Shown: positions 28,450 through 37,339, numbered from the stretch's first letter. The stretch is 64,000 nucleotides of DNA from Mangrovibacter phragmitis (GCF_001655675.1 NZ_LYRP01000012.1:186001-250000), one strand, 5' to 3'. A program made the numbers and translations. The notes: generated from the letters alone by a model not told the origin.

Positions 28450-29337
28450 ATGAGACACTTCATGGATATTAATGCCCTTAAAGATTTCCACCTCATCGCG
28501 GCTTCTGGCGGCATCGGCGCGGCCAGTCGCGCCAGCGGAAAACCCAAAGCAACCCTTTCACGCAGGCTGACGGACCTTGAAGAGGCACTCGGTGTGCGTC
28601 TTATTGAGCGCGGCGGGCAGAGATTGCACATCACTGAGGCCGGTGAACGCCTTTTGTCACATACCGTTGGTGCTATACGTGACATTGATGAAGCGGTCGA
28701 ATCTGCACGGGAAGCGTCGGCAAGTCCCTCCGGATGGCTGCGTATTGCGGCCCCGCTGCTATTTTCACAACTGGCTCTTGGGCAGCTTTTGGCTGCGTTT
28801 CGCCGTCGTTATCCGCGCATTCATGTTGAAGTGATTTCTGAAAACCGGATGAGTGACTTAGTGGATGAGCATTTTGATGTCGCGATCCGCATTAATCCGC
28901 ATAAAAACAGTACGCTGGTTGGCAGACAGTTTGCCAGAGACAAACTGGCGCTGGTGGCGGTTCCCACGCTTGAGATGCCGCCTGGCGATGCACAAAACGC
29001 GCCTGAGATCCCGGCGATCGTGATGTCAACTTATTCGGATGGAGAGGTCTGGACTGTTCAGGGCGGGAAGCTTCATTTCGCGCCGCAACCGGTGATGCGC
29101 CTCTCTTCCCTTCTGACCGTGCGGGATGCCACCCTGGCGGGTGCCGGCGCGGCGATGCTTCCGCAATCTATTGTCAGCCAACAGTTGGAAAAAGGTGAGC
29201 TGGTGTGCTGGGGAGAAGCCGATATATTGACTGAGCTCTGGGTGCTGCATACATCCCGTCGGCTTCAGAGCCCCAAAGTTAAGGCTTTCGTGGAGTTCAT
29301 CTGCGAGCAATATCCCACCGGCTGGTTCGCTGTCTGA
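28450..29337 (+). CDS. LysR-family transcriptional regulator
   Basis: This 295-residue protein has a HTH (INALKDFHLIAASGGIGAAS, KATLSRRLTDLEEALGVRL) and a LysR effector domain. A later ATG at 28462 (MDINALKDF) is the start most relatives would use and has a weak GAG upstream; 28450 is the longest option. It probably controls the divergent NmrA-like gene. Confidence 0.86.
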   Translation: MRHFMDINALKDFHLIAASGGIGAASRASGKPKATLSRRLTDLEEALGVRLIERGGQRLHITEAGERLLSHTVGAIRDIDEAVESAREASASPSGWLRIAAPLLFSQLALGQLLAAFRRRYPRIHVEVISENRMSDLVDEHFDVAIRINPHKNSTLVGRQFARDKLALVAVPTLEMPPGDAQNAPEIPAIVMSTYSDGEVWTVQGGKLHFAPQPVMRLSSLLTVRDATLAGAGAAMLPQSIVSQQLEKGELVCWGEADILTELWVLHTSRRLQSPKVKAFVEFICEQYPTGWFAV

Positions 29338-29536
29338 ACTGGTCTAAACGGGTATTACCGGGAGGTATATATCTGTTAAGCAAAAGATTTAGCGCAGCAC
29401 AGTGATGACATTATTCTTGATTGCCCAACTACGAGCGAGTTCTCACGCTGTATTGTGCTGGTGGTCTGGCGTCTGGCGTTTGGTAAGAGAGTGTTATTCT
29501 GCGTAGAAAACCACCAACACGATGTGAGGTTCCTTT

Positions 29537-29920
29537 GTGGTGGGCGCGGAAGCCAGCGGCATTGTTGATGAAATTGGCGATAGCGTTTCTGGCGTTGTGG
29601 CATTTGGTTTTGGCGATGGTACCGTCTCTGAGAAAGCCATCTTCAAAAACTGGGCAGCCAAACCCGCTGCAGTATTTTTTGAGGTAGCAGCAGGCTTGCC
29701 CGTGATTGTTGATACGGCCAGCCGTGCACTTAATGAAGTAAATATTGAAAGGGACAGACGCAGTTGGTTAGCGGGGCGGCAGGTGGTGGAGAAACGGCGC
29801 CTGCGCGGCATTACCGTTATTGCTCCATATGGATATCAGCCAGGGAGCACAGACGGTTCTATCCATTCATCCTGGCTGGGCGGAGACAGCGATGGGCAAG
29901 CTGGATGGTACAGTGGATGA
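29537..29920 (+). pseudogene. Zinc-type alcohol dehydrogenase / quinone oxidoreductase fragment
   Basis: The frame reads VVGAEASGIVDEIGDSVSG, FGFGDGTVSEKAI and AAGLPVIVDTASRALNEV, a good match to the middle of NADP-dependent medium-chain oxidoreductases. The N-terminal 60 or so residues, a short segment before FGFGDG, and everything after a degraded GITVIA motif are missing. A different reading frame then carries SDR sequence. Clearly non-functional. Confidence 0.65.
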
Positions 29921-30035
29921 GGCGATTGATGTAAAAAGCAGCATCGACGGCATGATCAGTGTGATTGAGCAACACCGAAACGCCAGAAGCCACCTCTTCC
30001 TCGATTACGAGAACAACAGTTGGCCCCGGGAATAA
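29838..30035 (+). pseudogene. C-terminal fragment of a short-chain dehydrogenase
   Basis: The frame reads SIHPGWAETAMGKLDG, then a segment ending in FLDYENNSWP and a stop shortly after. This resembles the end of SDR proteins in which a PG motif (here HPGW) follows the active site. The catalytic YxxxK region is absent. It overlaps the oxidoreductase fragment in another frame, marking a deletion junction. Confidence 0.6.
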
Positions 30036-30085
30036 ACACCTGGGGTTAGCCTGTTCGCTGTAATTCAGAGGATCAGGCGGATTGC

Positions 30086-30487
30086 TCAGGCATCAACCTG
30101 ACTCTCGCGTTTATTTTCATCCGCATGAGCTCGATCGTATTCAGCCTGAGCTAATGCAATGGCCGGACCAAACGCCTGTGCCCAATTCGCCAGCGCAATA
30201 AAAGGCTGCTGCAGTGACTGCGCCAGCGGCGTAATGGTGTATTCCACACTCACCGGGTATGTGGACAGAACCTGACGATTAATTAAACCGTTTCGCTCCA
30301 GCCGTTTCAGCGCATCGGCCAGCGCCTTGTGGGTAATTCCGTCCAGACGTCGGCGAAGTTCATTGAACCGGCAAGGTTCCGTACACAGTACGGTCAGAAT
30401 TAATATCGACCATTTATTGGTGATGTGTTCTAACACCAGACGAGTATTTTTCTGGTCTATCAGGCAGTTATCATGGTTTTCTTGCAT
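30086..30487 (-). CDS. HxlR-family transcriptional regulator
   Basis: This 133-residue winged-helix protein has the HxlR pattern: ITNKWSILILTVL, PCRFNELRRRLDGITHKALADALKRLERNGLI and the wing YPVSVEYTITPLA. It is divergent from the SDR at 30587 with about 100 AT-rich bases between, containing repeated TATA-rich blocks that may be its operator. HxlR members often control redox or aldehyde-stress genes. Confidence 0.87.
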   Translation of the reverse strand: MQENHDNCLIDQKNTRLVLEHITNKWSILILTVLCTEPCRFNELRRRLDGITHKALADALKRLERNGLINRQVLSTYPVSVEYTITPLAQSLQQPFIALANWAQAFGPAIALAQAEYDRAHADENKRESQVDA

Positions 30488-30586
30488 GGCGATATAGTCA
30501 CTTATATTTGGTATAGCGAAAGTGCGTAATTGATATTAAGTATAAAATTTATATCATCTGTTTTCGACCTCAATCGGAGAAATCAG

Positions 30587-31318
30587 ATGGGTAAAATAGA
30601 GAAAAAAGTCGCTGTGGTACTTGGTGGTGCGAAAGGAATTGGGCTGGCGATCAGTCAGCGTTTAGCCGCTGAGGGGGCCGTCACCTGGTTCACTTCCCGA
30701 CGGGAAGAAGAACTTGAGACAGCCAAAAGCAAAATATCAGGAACCGCGATGCCGCTGCAGGCTGATGTCAGTCAGAAGAACGAACTGAGCCGTATCATGC
30801 AGACGGTATCAGAAAAATCAGGCCAGATAGATATCCTTATAATCAATGCGGGAATATCGGAATACGCCCCGCTTGAAGAGGTAAGTGAACAACATTTTGA
30901 CCAGACGTTTGGCCTGAATGTTCGCTCCCCCGTCTTTGCCCTGCAGGCAGCATTGCCTTTGATGAAACCCGGCAGCAGTGTCGTTCTCATCGGTTCTATT
31001 GCTGATGTTCTCGGCACACATGGTTATGGCGTCTACTCGGCCAGCAAAGCCGCGCTGCGCTCTTTTGCCCGCACCTGGACATGTGAGCTTGCGGCGCGCG
31101 GTATCCGCGTTAACGTTGTCGCGCCCGGTCCTGTCGACACTGAAATGATGGCGGCAACGTCTGATGAAGTGCGTAAAAGCTTAACCAGCGCAATACCACT
31201 CGGCAGAATGGGCCAACCTGAAGAAGTTGCAAACGCCGCATTTTTCCTCGCAAGTGACGAGAGTTGTTACATTGCAGGTGCAGAGATTTGCGTTGATGGA
31301 GGCATGACGCAGGTTTAA
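30587..31318 (+). CDS. Short-chain dehydrogenase (FabG-like)
   Basis: This 243-residue classical SDR has LGGAKGIGLAIS, an NAG motif (IINAGISEYAP), a catalytic serine in LIGSIADV, YSASKAALRSF and a C-terminal GAEICVDGGMTQV. Start 30587 has GGAG 8 bases upstream; the frame to 30530 overlaps the promoter region. It is the likely target of the divergent HxlR gene. Substrate unknown. Confidence 0.9.
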   Translation: MGKIEKKVAVVLGGAKGIGLAISQRLAAEGAVTWFTSRREEELETAKSKISGTAMPLQADVSQKNELSRIMQTVSEKSGQIDILIINAGISEYAPLEEVSEQHFDQTFGLNVRSPVFALQAALPLMKPGSSVVLIGSIADVLGTHGYGVYSASKAALRSFARTWTCELAARGIRVNVVAPGPVDTEMMAATSDEVRKSLTSAIPLGRMGQPEEVANAAFFLASDESCYIAGAEICVDGGMTQV

Positions 31319-31331
31319 GTGTGTATACGAC

Positions 31332-31349
31332 GGCCATCCGAGGATGGCC
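31332..31349 (+). terminator. Hairpin after the SDR gene
   Basis: Eight-base arms GGCCATCC and GGATGGCC around GA lie 13 bases after the SDR stop. No T-run follows. Confidence 0.4.
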
Positions 31350-31356
31350 GCTCAGA

Positions 31357-31630
31357 GTAAAAAGACCGGCATCAGCCGGTCAGGGTGGTTTATTTCGCGG
31401 CGGGTTCGTCGCATTTCGGCAGCCAGTCGGCGTTGCTTTCCTCTTTCAGTGTGAGGTTGGTCTGCATGCCCTGATTTGTCCGCCGTTTGTCGTAATTCAG
31501 GCCGTACTCTTTCAGCATGGTCGCGAATATGGTCAGGCTGAAGGTGTTATTGTAGCTGTGCGCCTCCATTTACCTCAGACAGGCGTAATAAAGGTACAGG
31601 CGCGGCTGACGCAGGACAATGTAAGCATTC
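31357..31630 (-). pseudogene. Relic of a second P4-type alpha primase gene (3' end)
   Basis: This stretch repeats, with substitutions, the 3' end of the intact alpha gene and its terminator at 33867-34160. The reading is EYGLNYDKRRTNQGMQTNLT, KEESNADWLPKCDE and stop, plus an upstream YLYYA piece. A TAA interrupts the frame just before MEAHSYNN, and 12 bases (GKGL region) are missing. It lies outside the att repeats of the present satellite, so it belongs to an earlier, deleted element. Confidence 0.85.
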
Positions 31631-31756
31631 CGGTAAAACAAAATACGCATTAACCGCGAATTCTGGCAGATGCCTCTGGACTAAACGGAGCAAAGATGTG
31701 ATGAATAGACTGAAGAATAATGATTTTAAAACCACCGTGGATGGCTTCGGAAGACA

Positions 31757-31778
31757 GATGGCGGAAGATCACAGGAGT
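31757..31778. repeat. Left attachment site (selC 3'-end duplicate)
   Basis: A 22-base perfect match to 43150-43171, within a 31-base block with one mismatch (31748-31778 against 43141-43171). It reproduces the selC acceptor and T-arm end, including the CCA. This is the usual signature of tRNA-targeting P4 integrases. Confidence 0.93.
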
Positions 31779-31847
31779 GCTGTAATCATAATAAGTAATT
31801 GTATTTATTGATATTTATTTGTGATGCTTTTCTTTTTTATACATATG

Positions 31848-31858
31848 TTTATACACAT
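31848..31858. promoter_or_regulatory. Possible integrase arm-type site near the left att
   Basis: TTTATACACAT lies 70 bases inside the left att. The same word occurs in the palindrome upstream of int at the other end of the element, as expected for integrase or Vis arm sites. Inference from shared sequence only. Confidence 0.4.
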
Positions 31859-31916
31859 TTTCTTGACCGACAAACTCTCTATAGGTAAGCGGCAGTGATC
31901 GAACTTATCTAAAAAA

Positions 31917-32036
31917 CTTTTTTTTGGAAAAACTGTTCACACTGTTCACTATGCAATTTTATGTTTAACATTCATATTGTTATGTGGTGAATGGTTGGTG
32001 AACAGTAAATACTTTACTGTTCACCCCTACTAGCCT
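31917..32036. repeat. P4-type crr repeat, copy A (alpha-protein iterons)
   Basis: This block aligns over about 120 bases with 33745-33863. It holds GGTGAACAGT-type words at 31932-31941, 31941-31950, 31997-32006 and 32016-32025, plus a degenerate one at 31986-31995. In P4 the alpha protein binds GGTGAACAG(A/T), and crr is a pair of about 120-bp repeats needed in cis for replication (from memory). Confidence 0.85.
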
Positions 32037-32101
32037 GATCTGAGCAATAGTGGACATTAACGCCGAGTTTTGAAGAAAATTTGTCCAACAAAAGCACTTT
32101 A

Positions 32102-33424
32102 TTAAATGCTTGAGATCAGAAATTTGATATCAAGCCCATTATAGTTATGGTTTGGCCAGTACTGTACAGTCAGTGTAATTGTTTTATTCCCAACTTTCTC
32201 GGAATGTGGGTTACAATCTAAAATGGCGCTTTTTATCTCTTGGGATAAAGGTAGATTTAAGCTTGAGATACTTAAAATTTCGGCTATGACCTCTAACTTT
32301 TCGCATGCATCGCGGGTTCTGGAAGAATCATTCACGTTCACAATGAGCTTTAGTACTTTTGCAGTGTCTTCAGAACCTTCAACATAATAAGCGATATTAT
32401 CCGGGATGATACCATCGTTAAGTTCCTTCATTGGAGATGACGCAAACCATTCATCTTCGATAAATCTATTATAGAATCCAGTGCTCAACCCTTCGTTTAC
32501 AAGAAATTCTTTGGCTTTATAAGGACTCCAGCCTTGTTCTATTGGCACTTCCTTTTGATTTTTCTCGGAATGTTTTGATTTAAAAATATATTTAAATGTA
32601 TCAATAATATCCGAGTATGATTTTATGTCTGTTTTGGCAACTTGGAATGACCACCGTTCTAGCAGGCTAAGCCGAACATTAAAAAATATCAGTGCAAAGA
32701 ATTTAGCTACACATCTATGAAACCTATTCTTTATTGAGAACCTAAGCATAACAAAGACCCTCTCATATGTTGAATAAACCAACATGAAAAAAATGAATGG
32801 CAGGTAAACAAGAGTTAGCAATGGGGGGGTTAAGAAATCATATGCAGTTTTCTCTTTCCCGAACTCACCAAAATCGGTCATTAACATGTACAAAGTGTAA
32901 ATGATTAATATTACTCCAAATAAAGCTAGGCAATATTCTAGGAGATACTGAACCTGATGATACTTTCTATCGGTTTTAGCAATAGATAGCATAACTCCTA
33001 ATAATACCAAAACAGGCACGAGAAGAATTTCGATCCAAAGAGAAAAGGTATATACGCTAACAACAAATTGAAGAGTTGCTAGTAATTTTAAGTTATCTAA
33101 AACCGAGTGTCTGAAAAAAGAGTGATCTTTTTTAATTTTCTCTATATTCAATAAGGATATAAAGCCAACAGAAACACACCAAAATAAAGTATTTTTTATT
33201 TGATCAAAATTCCATAATTTCCACTCAGAAAGCCAGTAAATAACAATTGCCATATAGGCAACCATTAGGAAAATGATAGTCATTATTTTTCTAACAAATA
33301 AAGCTGCTAGAACGTCTTTGGTAGCGTTTTTAAGTTCGACCATTTTCGGGGAGGAAAAAATGTAAACAGAAGCTGCTAAAATCCATAATGCAATTGCAAT
33401 TTCTCGATTATTTAGAATATCCAC
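32102..33424 (-). CDS. Satellite cargo: polytopic membrane protein of unknown family
   Basis: This 440-residue protein has six to eight hydrophobic segments in its first 260 residues (for example IALWILAASVYIF, TIIFLMVAYMAIVIYWL, IEILLVPVLVLLGVML, LLEYCLALFGVILIIYTLYML, LTPPLLTLVYLPFIFFMLVY). A soluble C-terminal domain of about 180 residues follows (SPYKAKEFLVNEGLSTGFYN to DIKFLISSI). I recognise no nuclease, NTPase or toxin motif. The gene is AT-rich, unlike the neighbouring P4 genes, and sits alone between the two crr repeats. Membrane topology plus a satellite cargo position suggests an abortive-infection or superinfection-exclusion role; this is inference. Confidence 0.8.
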   Translation of the reverse strand: MDILNNREIAIALWILAASVYIFSSPKMVELKNATKDVLAALFVRKIMTIIFLMVAYMAIVIYWLSEWKLWNFDQIKNTLFWCVSVGFISLLNIEKIKKDHSFFRHSVLDNLKLLATLQFVVSVYTFSLWIEILLVPVLVLLGVMLSIAKTDRKYHQVQYLLEYCLALFGVILIIYTLYMLMTDFGEFGKEKTAYDFLTPPLLTLVYLPFIFFMLVYSTYERVFVMLRFSIKNRFHRCVAKFFALIFFNVRLSLLERWSFQVAKTDIKSYSDIIDTFKYIFKSKHSEKNQKEVPIEQGWSPYKAKEFLVNEGLSTGFYNRFIEDEWFASSPMKELNDGIIPDNIAYYVEGSEDTAKVLKLIVNVNDSSRTRDACEKLEVIAEILSISSLNLPLSQEIKSAILDCNPHSEKVGNKTITLTVQYWPNHNYNGLDIKFLISSI

Positions 33425-33744
33425 GAAATTCCTTTATCATTTGACAGTTAGTTTAAGTTACGCAACGGCATCAAATGCACTACTCAATTTTTTCAATAGG
33501 ATATTTCAGCGCCATTCTGAAGCAACTAGATCGTTTCCGGTTCTTTCCATATCCATATTGCCCAAGAGTCCCGTGATGATTCCTGCTCATCTGTATGGCT
33601 ATGCATGGAAGTAACTTTCTGACATTTATAATAAAATATTAAAGCTGACACAGAATGCCAATCATAAATTCAACATGCATTAGTTCTCAAGGGTAGTCAT
33701 CATATCCTAGCACTAAGCGGTCTGATATGTTTTGAAGACAAAAG
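33425..33744. other. Gene-free stretch upstream of the membrane cargo gene
   Basis: About 320 AT-rich bases between the cargo start and crr copy B should contain the cargo promoter. No ORF or named site was seen. Confidence 0.5.
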
Positions 33745-33863
33745 TTTTTTCTGGAAAAACTGTTCACAGTGTTCACTCTGCATTTTTCTTCATTATATTC
33801 ATGGTGTTATGTGGTGAACACCTGGTGAACAGTGAACACTTTACTGTTCACTCTGGCTGATTT
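33745..33863. repeat. P4-type crr repeat, copy B (alpha-protein iterons)
   Basis: This is the second copy of the roughly 120-base repeat. Iteron-like words lie at 33759-33768, 33768-33777, 33813-33822, 33824-33833, 33831-33840 and 33843-33852. It lies directly beside the 3' end of alpha, the expected crr position. Copy A is separated from it by about 1.7 kb holding the membrane cargo gene. Confidence 0.87.
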
Positions 33864-33869
33864 TCAGGT

Positions 33870-33894
33870 AAAAAAAGACCGGCATCAGCCGGTC
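33870..33894 (-). terminator. Rho-independent terminator of the alpha operon
   Basis: A GACCGGC-GCCGGTC stem with 4-base loop (33877-33894) is followed on the minus strand by seven T residues. The same hairpin occurs at 31364-31381 in the alpha relic. Confidence 0.85.
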
Positions 33895-33902
33895 AGGGTA
33901 GT

Positions 33903-36233
33903 TTATTTCGCGGTGAGTTTGTCGCACTTCGGCAGCCAGTCGGCGTTGCTTTCCTCTTTCAGTGTGAGGTTGGTCTGCATGCCCTGATTTGTCCGCCGTT
34001 TGTCGTAATTCAGGCCGTACTCTTTCAGCATGGACGACAGCCCTTTACCGAACATGGTCAGGCTGAGGGTGTTTTTGTAGCCATGCGCCTCCATGTACAC
34101 CAGATAGGCGTGATAAAGGTACAGGCGCGGCTGACGCGGGATAATGTTGGCGTTCCCCATATACATCCCGTCAGCGTCCGGCAGGGCTTCCAGATAGCCA
34201 CAAAAATCAAAGGCCGGGTCAGCATCGCGCTTGATACTCAGTGCCTCGTCGGAGTTCTGCTGTGCCTGGAGTAACGTGCGGGCGCTCATCGGGTCGCTGA
34301 ACTTCTGCATCAACTGGCGCACGATAACGGCCAGCTCACGGGCGATTTTGTCCTTAAGCTGCGGGTCACGGTCTTCCGGCGCAATCTGTTCCGGGAAATG
34401 GATTATCACCCGGCGGCGGGAAACGCCGCCGCTGCGGTCAGTGAAGCGCATCGGGTTGTTGTTCACCGCCAGAATCACTGCCGGAATATGCGTCGAGTAC
34501 GGGTTCTGGTATTTCGGGTCAACGGACACCGCATCGCCGCCGGTAATGGCCTTGAGCCCGGCACCGTCACCGCTCCATTTTTCCTGGTCAGGTAAGCGAA
34601 TCAGCGAGAACCCCGTCAGGGATGCACGTTTGCGCGGGTCTTCCAGTGTGTCAATGTCGGCCGAGGTGGCGTTATCCGCCCCGGCGAGCATCGTGGCAAT
34701 TTCAGTCATAATACTTTTTCCGCTGCCACCGGGGCCGGTGACTTCGAGAAAGAGCTGCCAGTCGTAGCGGTTCGCCAGCACCATAAACAGCGCAGCCAGT
34801 ATCACGTCACGTTTTTCCAGGCGGCCACCGGCGGCACGGTCGAGCCAGTGCCAGAAGTTCGGCGCATGGGTTTCCAGTGTTTCCCCTGCCACCGGCGCGG
34901 TGAAATCAACATCACACAGGGTGCGCAGCCAGTGCGATTTGTGGTGCGGGCTGAACAGGCCGGTGCCGGTATCGAGCACACCGTTACGAAAACCAATCAG
35001 GCGCCGTGAGGGTGCGCTCTGCTGCGGAATAATCAGTTTCAGGGTGTCCACCACCGCGTTAATGGCGGCCGACGAGAACGGCGCGCGCAGACGCTGAAAC
35101 AGCCCGGCCACGTCACGGGCAAAATCCAGCGGCGGAATGATTTTCCAGATACCGTTTTCATAGCGGGACAGGAGCTGGCCGCCGGTGTCGACCGCCAGTG
35201 CCTCGCCGTAATGCTCATGCACCCGCGCCGCCTTTTCACTGGCTCTCATGGCAGTAAATTCCGCCTCGCTCATGGTGTCGAACGGGCTCTGTGCCGGTGG
35301 CCGCAGGGCGTCGTAAATGGCCTGACGCGTGGTGTCTTCGCCGTGCTGTATAAATGCATCATTCCAGTCACCGAACACCGGCGGCAGGGCGACCGTCCCT
35401 TCACAGGTTTTTGCGGCTGCTGCGGCTTTGCCCTGACCGTCACCGTTAAGGTCGCGGTCGGCAGCGAAAACAATCTGGCAGGCCGGGTGTTTCTGCCGGA
35501 CAAGGCTCGCCAGGGAAAGAAGGTTCACGGACGACAGCGCCACCATGACGGTTTCCCCGGTCAGGTGATGCACGGTCAGTGCCGTGGCATACCCTTCGGC
35601 AATCCACAGGCGTTTCCCGGCCTGTTTCTGGCCGTTGAAGGTATGGCAAGCCCCTTTCACCTGGCCGCCTTTCAGCGTGCGTTTCTGGCCGTCTGCGCCG
35701 ATAAGCTGGACATTCACCAGTGCGCCGGTGTCGTCATACAGTGGCACCACCACATCACCGGCGCAGTACGACACGCCACCGGCTTTGTGTGCACCTGTCA
35801 GCACGGCACATTCATAATCCGGGAAGCCCTTGCCGGTCAGGTAGGCGTTGCCGGTAGCCGTGCGGGTTTTCTCCATGAGCTTTACGGCCAGCGCGGCCGC
35901 TGCTTTTCGGTCAGCTTCTGTTGTGGCAGTCATTTCCGGGGCAACCGGCGGCAGATTACCGGTCACGGCATTCACCTTCCCGGCAGCCTCTGCCGCTGAC
36001 ACCCCGAACACCCTTTCAACCAGTGTCAGGCCGTCACCCGCGCCGCACCGGTTGCAGTACCATGTGCCGCGCCCCTCCAGGTCATCAAAGCGGAACCGGT
36101 CACTGTGCGCATCGCCACCACAAATCGGGCAGGCCTGATGGCGGTTTTTCAGCACCTTCACACCCAGCGCCGGGAGAATGCGCGGCCAGTGGCCGCGAGC
36201 CCGTTCTACGGACTCCGTTACGTTCATGTTCAT
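33903..36233 (-). CDS. P4 alpha-type primase-helicase, satellite replication initiator
   Basis: This 776-residue protein (P4 alpha is 777, from memory) synthesises primers, unwinds DNA and binds the iterons at ori1 and crr. It has an N-terminal zinc finger (C35, C38, C60, C63), the P4 primase motif EGYATA at 212-217, a DUF5906/helicase domain with Walker A GPGGSGKS at 499-506, and a C-terminal DNA-binding region. GGGAGA precedes the ATG at 36233; a second ATG lies two codons in. It is last in the leftward replication operon. No inactivating change was seen. Confidence 0.95.
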   Translation of the reverse strand: MNMNVTESVERARGHWPRILPALGVKVLKNRHQACPICGGDAHSDRFRFDDLEGRGTWYCNRCGAGDGLTLVERVFGVSAAEAAGKVNAVTGNLPPVAPEMTATTEADRKAAAALAVKLMEKTRTATGNAYLTGKGFPDYECAVLTGAHKAGGVSYCAGDVVVPLYDDTGALVNVQLIGADGQKRTLKGGQVKGACHTFNGQKQAGKRLWIAEGYATALTVHHLTGETVMVALSSVNLLSLASLVRQKHPACQIVFAADRDLNGDGQGKAAAAAKTCEGTVALPPVFGDWNDAFIQHGEDTTRQAIYDALRPPAQSPFDTMSEAEFTAMRASEKAARVHEHYGEALAVDTGGQLLSRYENGIWKIIPPLDFARDVAGLFQRLRAPFSSAAINAVVDTLKLIIPQQSAPSRRLIGFRNGVLDTGTGLFSPHHKSHWLRTLCDVDFTAPVAGETLETHAPNFWHWLDRAAGGRLEKRDVILAALFMVLANRYDWQLFLEVTGPGGSGKSIMTEIATMLAGADNATSADIDTLEDPRKRASLTGFSLIRLPDQEKWSGDGAGLKAITGGDAVSVDPKYQNPYSTHIPAVILAVNNNPMRFTDRSGGVSRRRVIIHFPEQIAPEDRDPQLKDKIARELAVIVRQLMQKFSDPMSARTLLQAQQNSDEALSIKRDADPAFDFCGYLEALPDADGMYMGNANIIPRQPRLYLYHAYLVYMEAHGYKNTLSLTMFGKGLSSMLKEYGLNYDKRRTNQGMQTNLTLKEESNADWLPKCDKLTAK

Positions 36234-36247
36234 GGTTATTGTCTCCC

Positions 36248-36568
36248 TCAGTGCAGTACCGGTGCGGTGATATGGCGGGCGCAGAGTTCATCCATCACGG
36301 CCAGCCCGAGAAAGGACAGCGACGGGGCGGCTTTCAGGGGGCCGGCTTCCATTAAATCTTCCAGTAAGGCACAGGCAATCTGGCGGCCTTTCTCCTCGCC
36401 GTGCTGGCGCAGGTAGAAGCCCTCCAGCTCGGCGGCAATGGCACTTTCCAGCGTGTCGAGGGTGAGCGTCGGGTAACGGTGCTGGCGTTCGCACAGGGTC
36501 AGCCAGGCACAGGCCACCGCACGGCGGTACAGTGCGGCACGTAATACGGGCGGCAAGGGGTGTTTCAT
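36248..36568 (-). CDS. cnr: P4 Cnr-like copy-number regulator
   Basis: This 106-residue protein lies immediately upstream of alpha. In P4 this position is held by cnr, formerly orf106, of the same length, whose product interacts with alpha and limits over-replication. An excellent GAGGAGG ribosome site precedes the start, which overlaps the preceding gene by four bases. Identification rests on position, length and operon order. Confidence 0.75.
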   Translation of the reverse strand: MKHPLPPVLRAALYRRAVACAWLTLCERQHRYPTLTLDTLESAIAAELEGFYLRQHGEEKGRQIACALLEDLMEAGPLKAAPSLSFLGLAVMDELCARHITAPVLH

Positions 36569-36798
36569 GCGCGAACCTCCTCAGTGAGCCAGCGCTCATT
36601 ACAGCGCTCGACCATATCGTCCAGCCGGGCGGTCATCAGGTGAATGACAGAGGTGAGCTGTGCCTGCTGCGCCGGGTCAGGCCGGGAAGATGCGCAGTCC
36701 TGCGCCTGCATGAGTTCGCCGATAAGCAGGCCAACGTTACGCAGGTGTTCCAGGTGCCGGAGGTCAGCGAGGGAAATGGTCAGGGTCAGTTCTTTCAC
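36565..36798 (-). CDS. P4 epsilon-like (derepression) candidate
   Basis: This 77-residue helical protein ([39 protein letters not shown]) uses a GTG start at 36798, chosen for GGAG 8 bases upstream; an earlier GTG at 36804 is too close. It overlaps both neighbours by four bases. In P4 the epsilon protein binds the helper C repressor and is encoded in this part of the operon. Identity is inferred from position and size. Confidence 0.5.
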   Translation of the reverse strand: MKELTLTISLADLRHLEHLRNVGLLIGELMQAQDCASSRPDPAQQAQLTSVIHLMTARLDDMVERCNERWLTEEVRA

Positions 36799-36989
36799 GC
36801 ACACACCTCCGCCACCGGCAAACGCCCGGCGAAGGCGAGAATGTAATCACGGACAAGGGAAAGGCGTGCGGCGCGTTCGTCACCAGCCACGGTGCGGAGC
36901 ATACAGATACGGAAGTGACGGTCTGCACGGCGAACGGCGGCAAACACAAAAACAAACTGCGGGTGTGACAGGGTGAGGGTCGTAGCCAT
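36795..36989 (-). CDS. Icd-like (host cell division inhibitor-like) small protein
   Basis: This 64-residue protein ([37 protein letters not shown]) matches the family annotated as Icd-like in P4-type islands; P4 kil is of similar size. Start 36989 has AAGGAGG 8 bases upstream. The much longer frame to 37343 runs through the immunity region and lacks a ribosome site near its start. It is the first coding gene of the leftward operon. Confidence 0.65.
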   Translation of the reverse strand: MATTLTLSHPQFVFVFAAVRRADRHFRICMLRTVAGDERAARLSLVRDYILAFAGRLPVAEVCA

Positions 36990-37339
36990 AAGGGCAACCT
37001 CCTTGAAGTAGCGGTAAACGCCACCACCGGAGTTCTCACGCTCTGGTGGTAGCCCAGACGGGGGTGAGAAACCGGCCTTCAAGGGAACCGGCCAGCCCGA
37101 AGGCTGCCCCGCCTGAGCCACCATTACGCAGATACAGCAACGGCTTAAGAACCGGTGCGTAAACAACAGGTGCACATAGGCATAGACACAAAAAAAGACG
37201 CATGGCGCGTCTGGTGTCGCCTTGAAGTAACTCGGGTTCTCACGCCCGGCTGTCGATTTTGCGACAGCGGGAAAACTATACCTGGGAATGACGGCAGGAC
37301 GCAAGCCAGAAAAAGGGGCTTTTTGCAAAACAGTCTGTC
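36990..37339 (-). ncRNA. P4-type immunity region (position of CI RNA)
   Basis: In P4, the space between vis and the first genes of the left operon yields the CI antisense RNA, which causes premature termination of the operon transcript. Here about 350 bases contain several short complementary blocks, including repeated AACCGG at 37071-37095 and 37149-37154. I cannot fix the RNA ends or prove seqA/seqC pairing. Confidence 0.4.
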
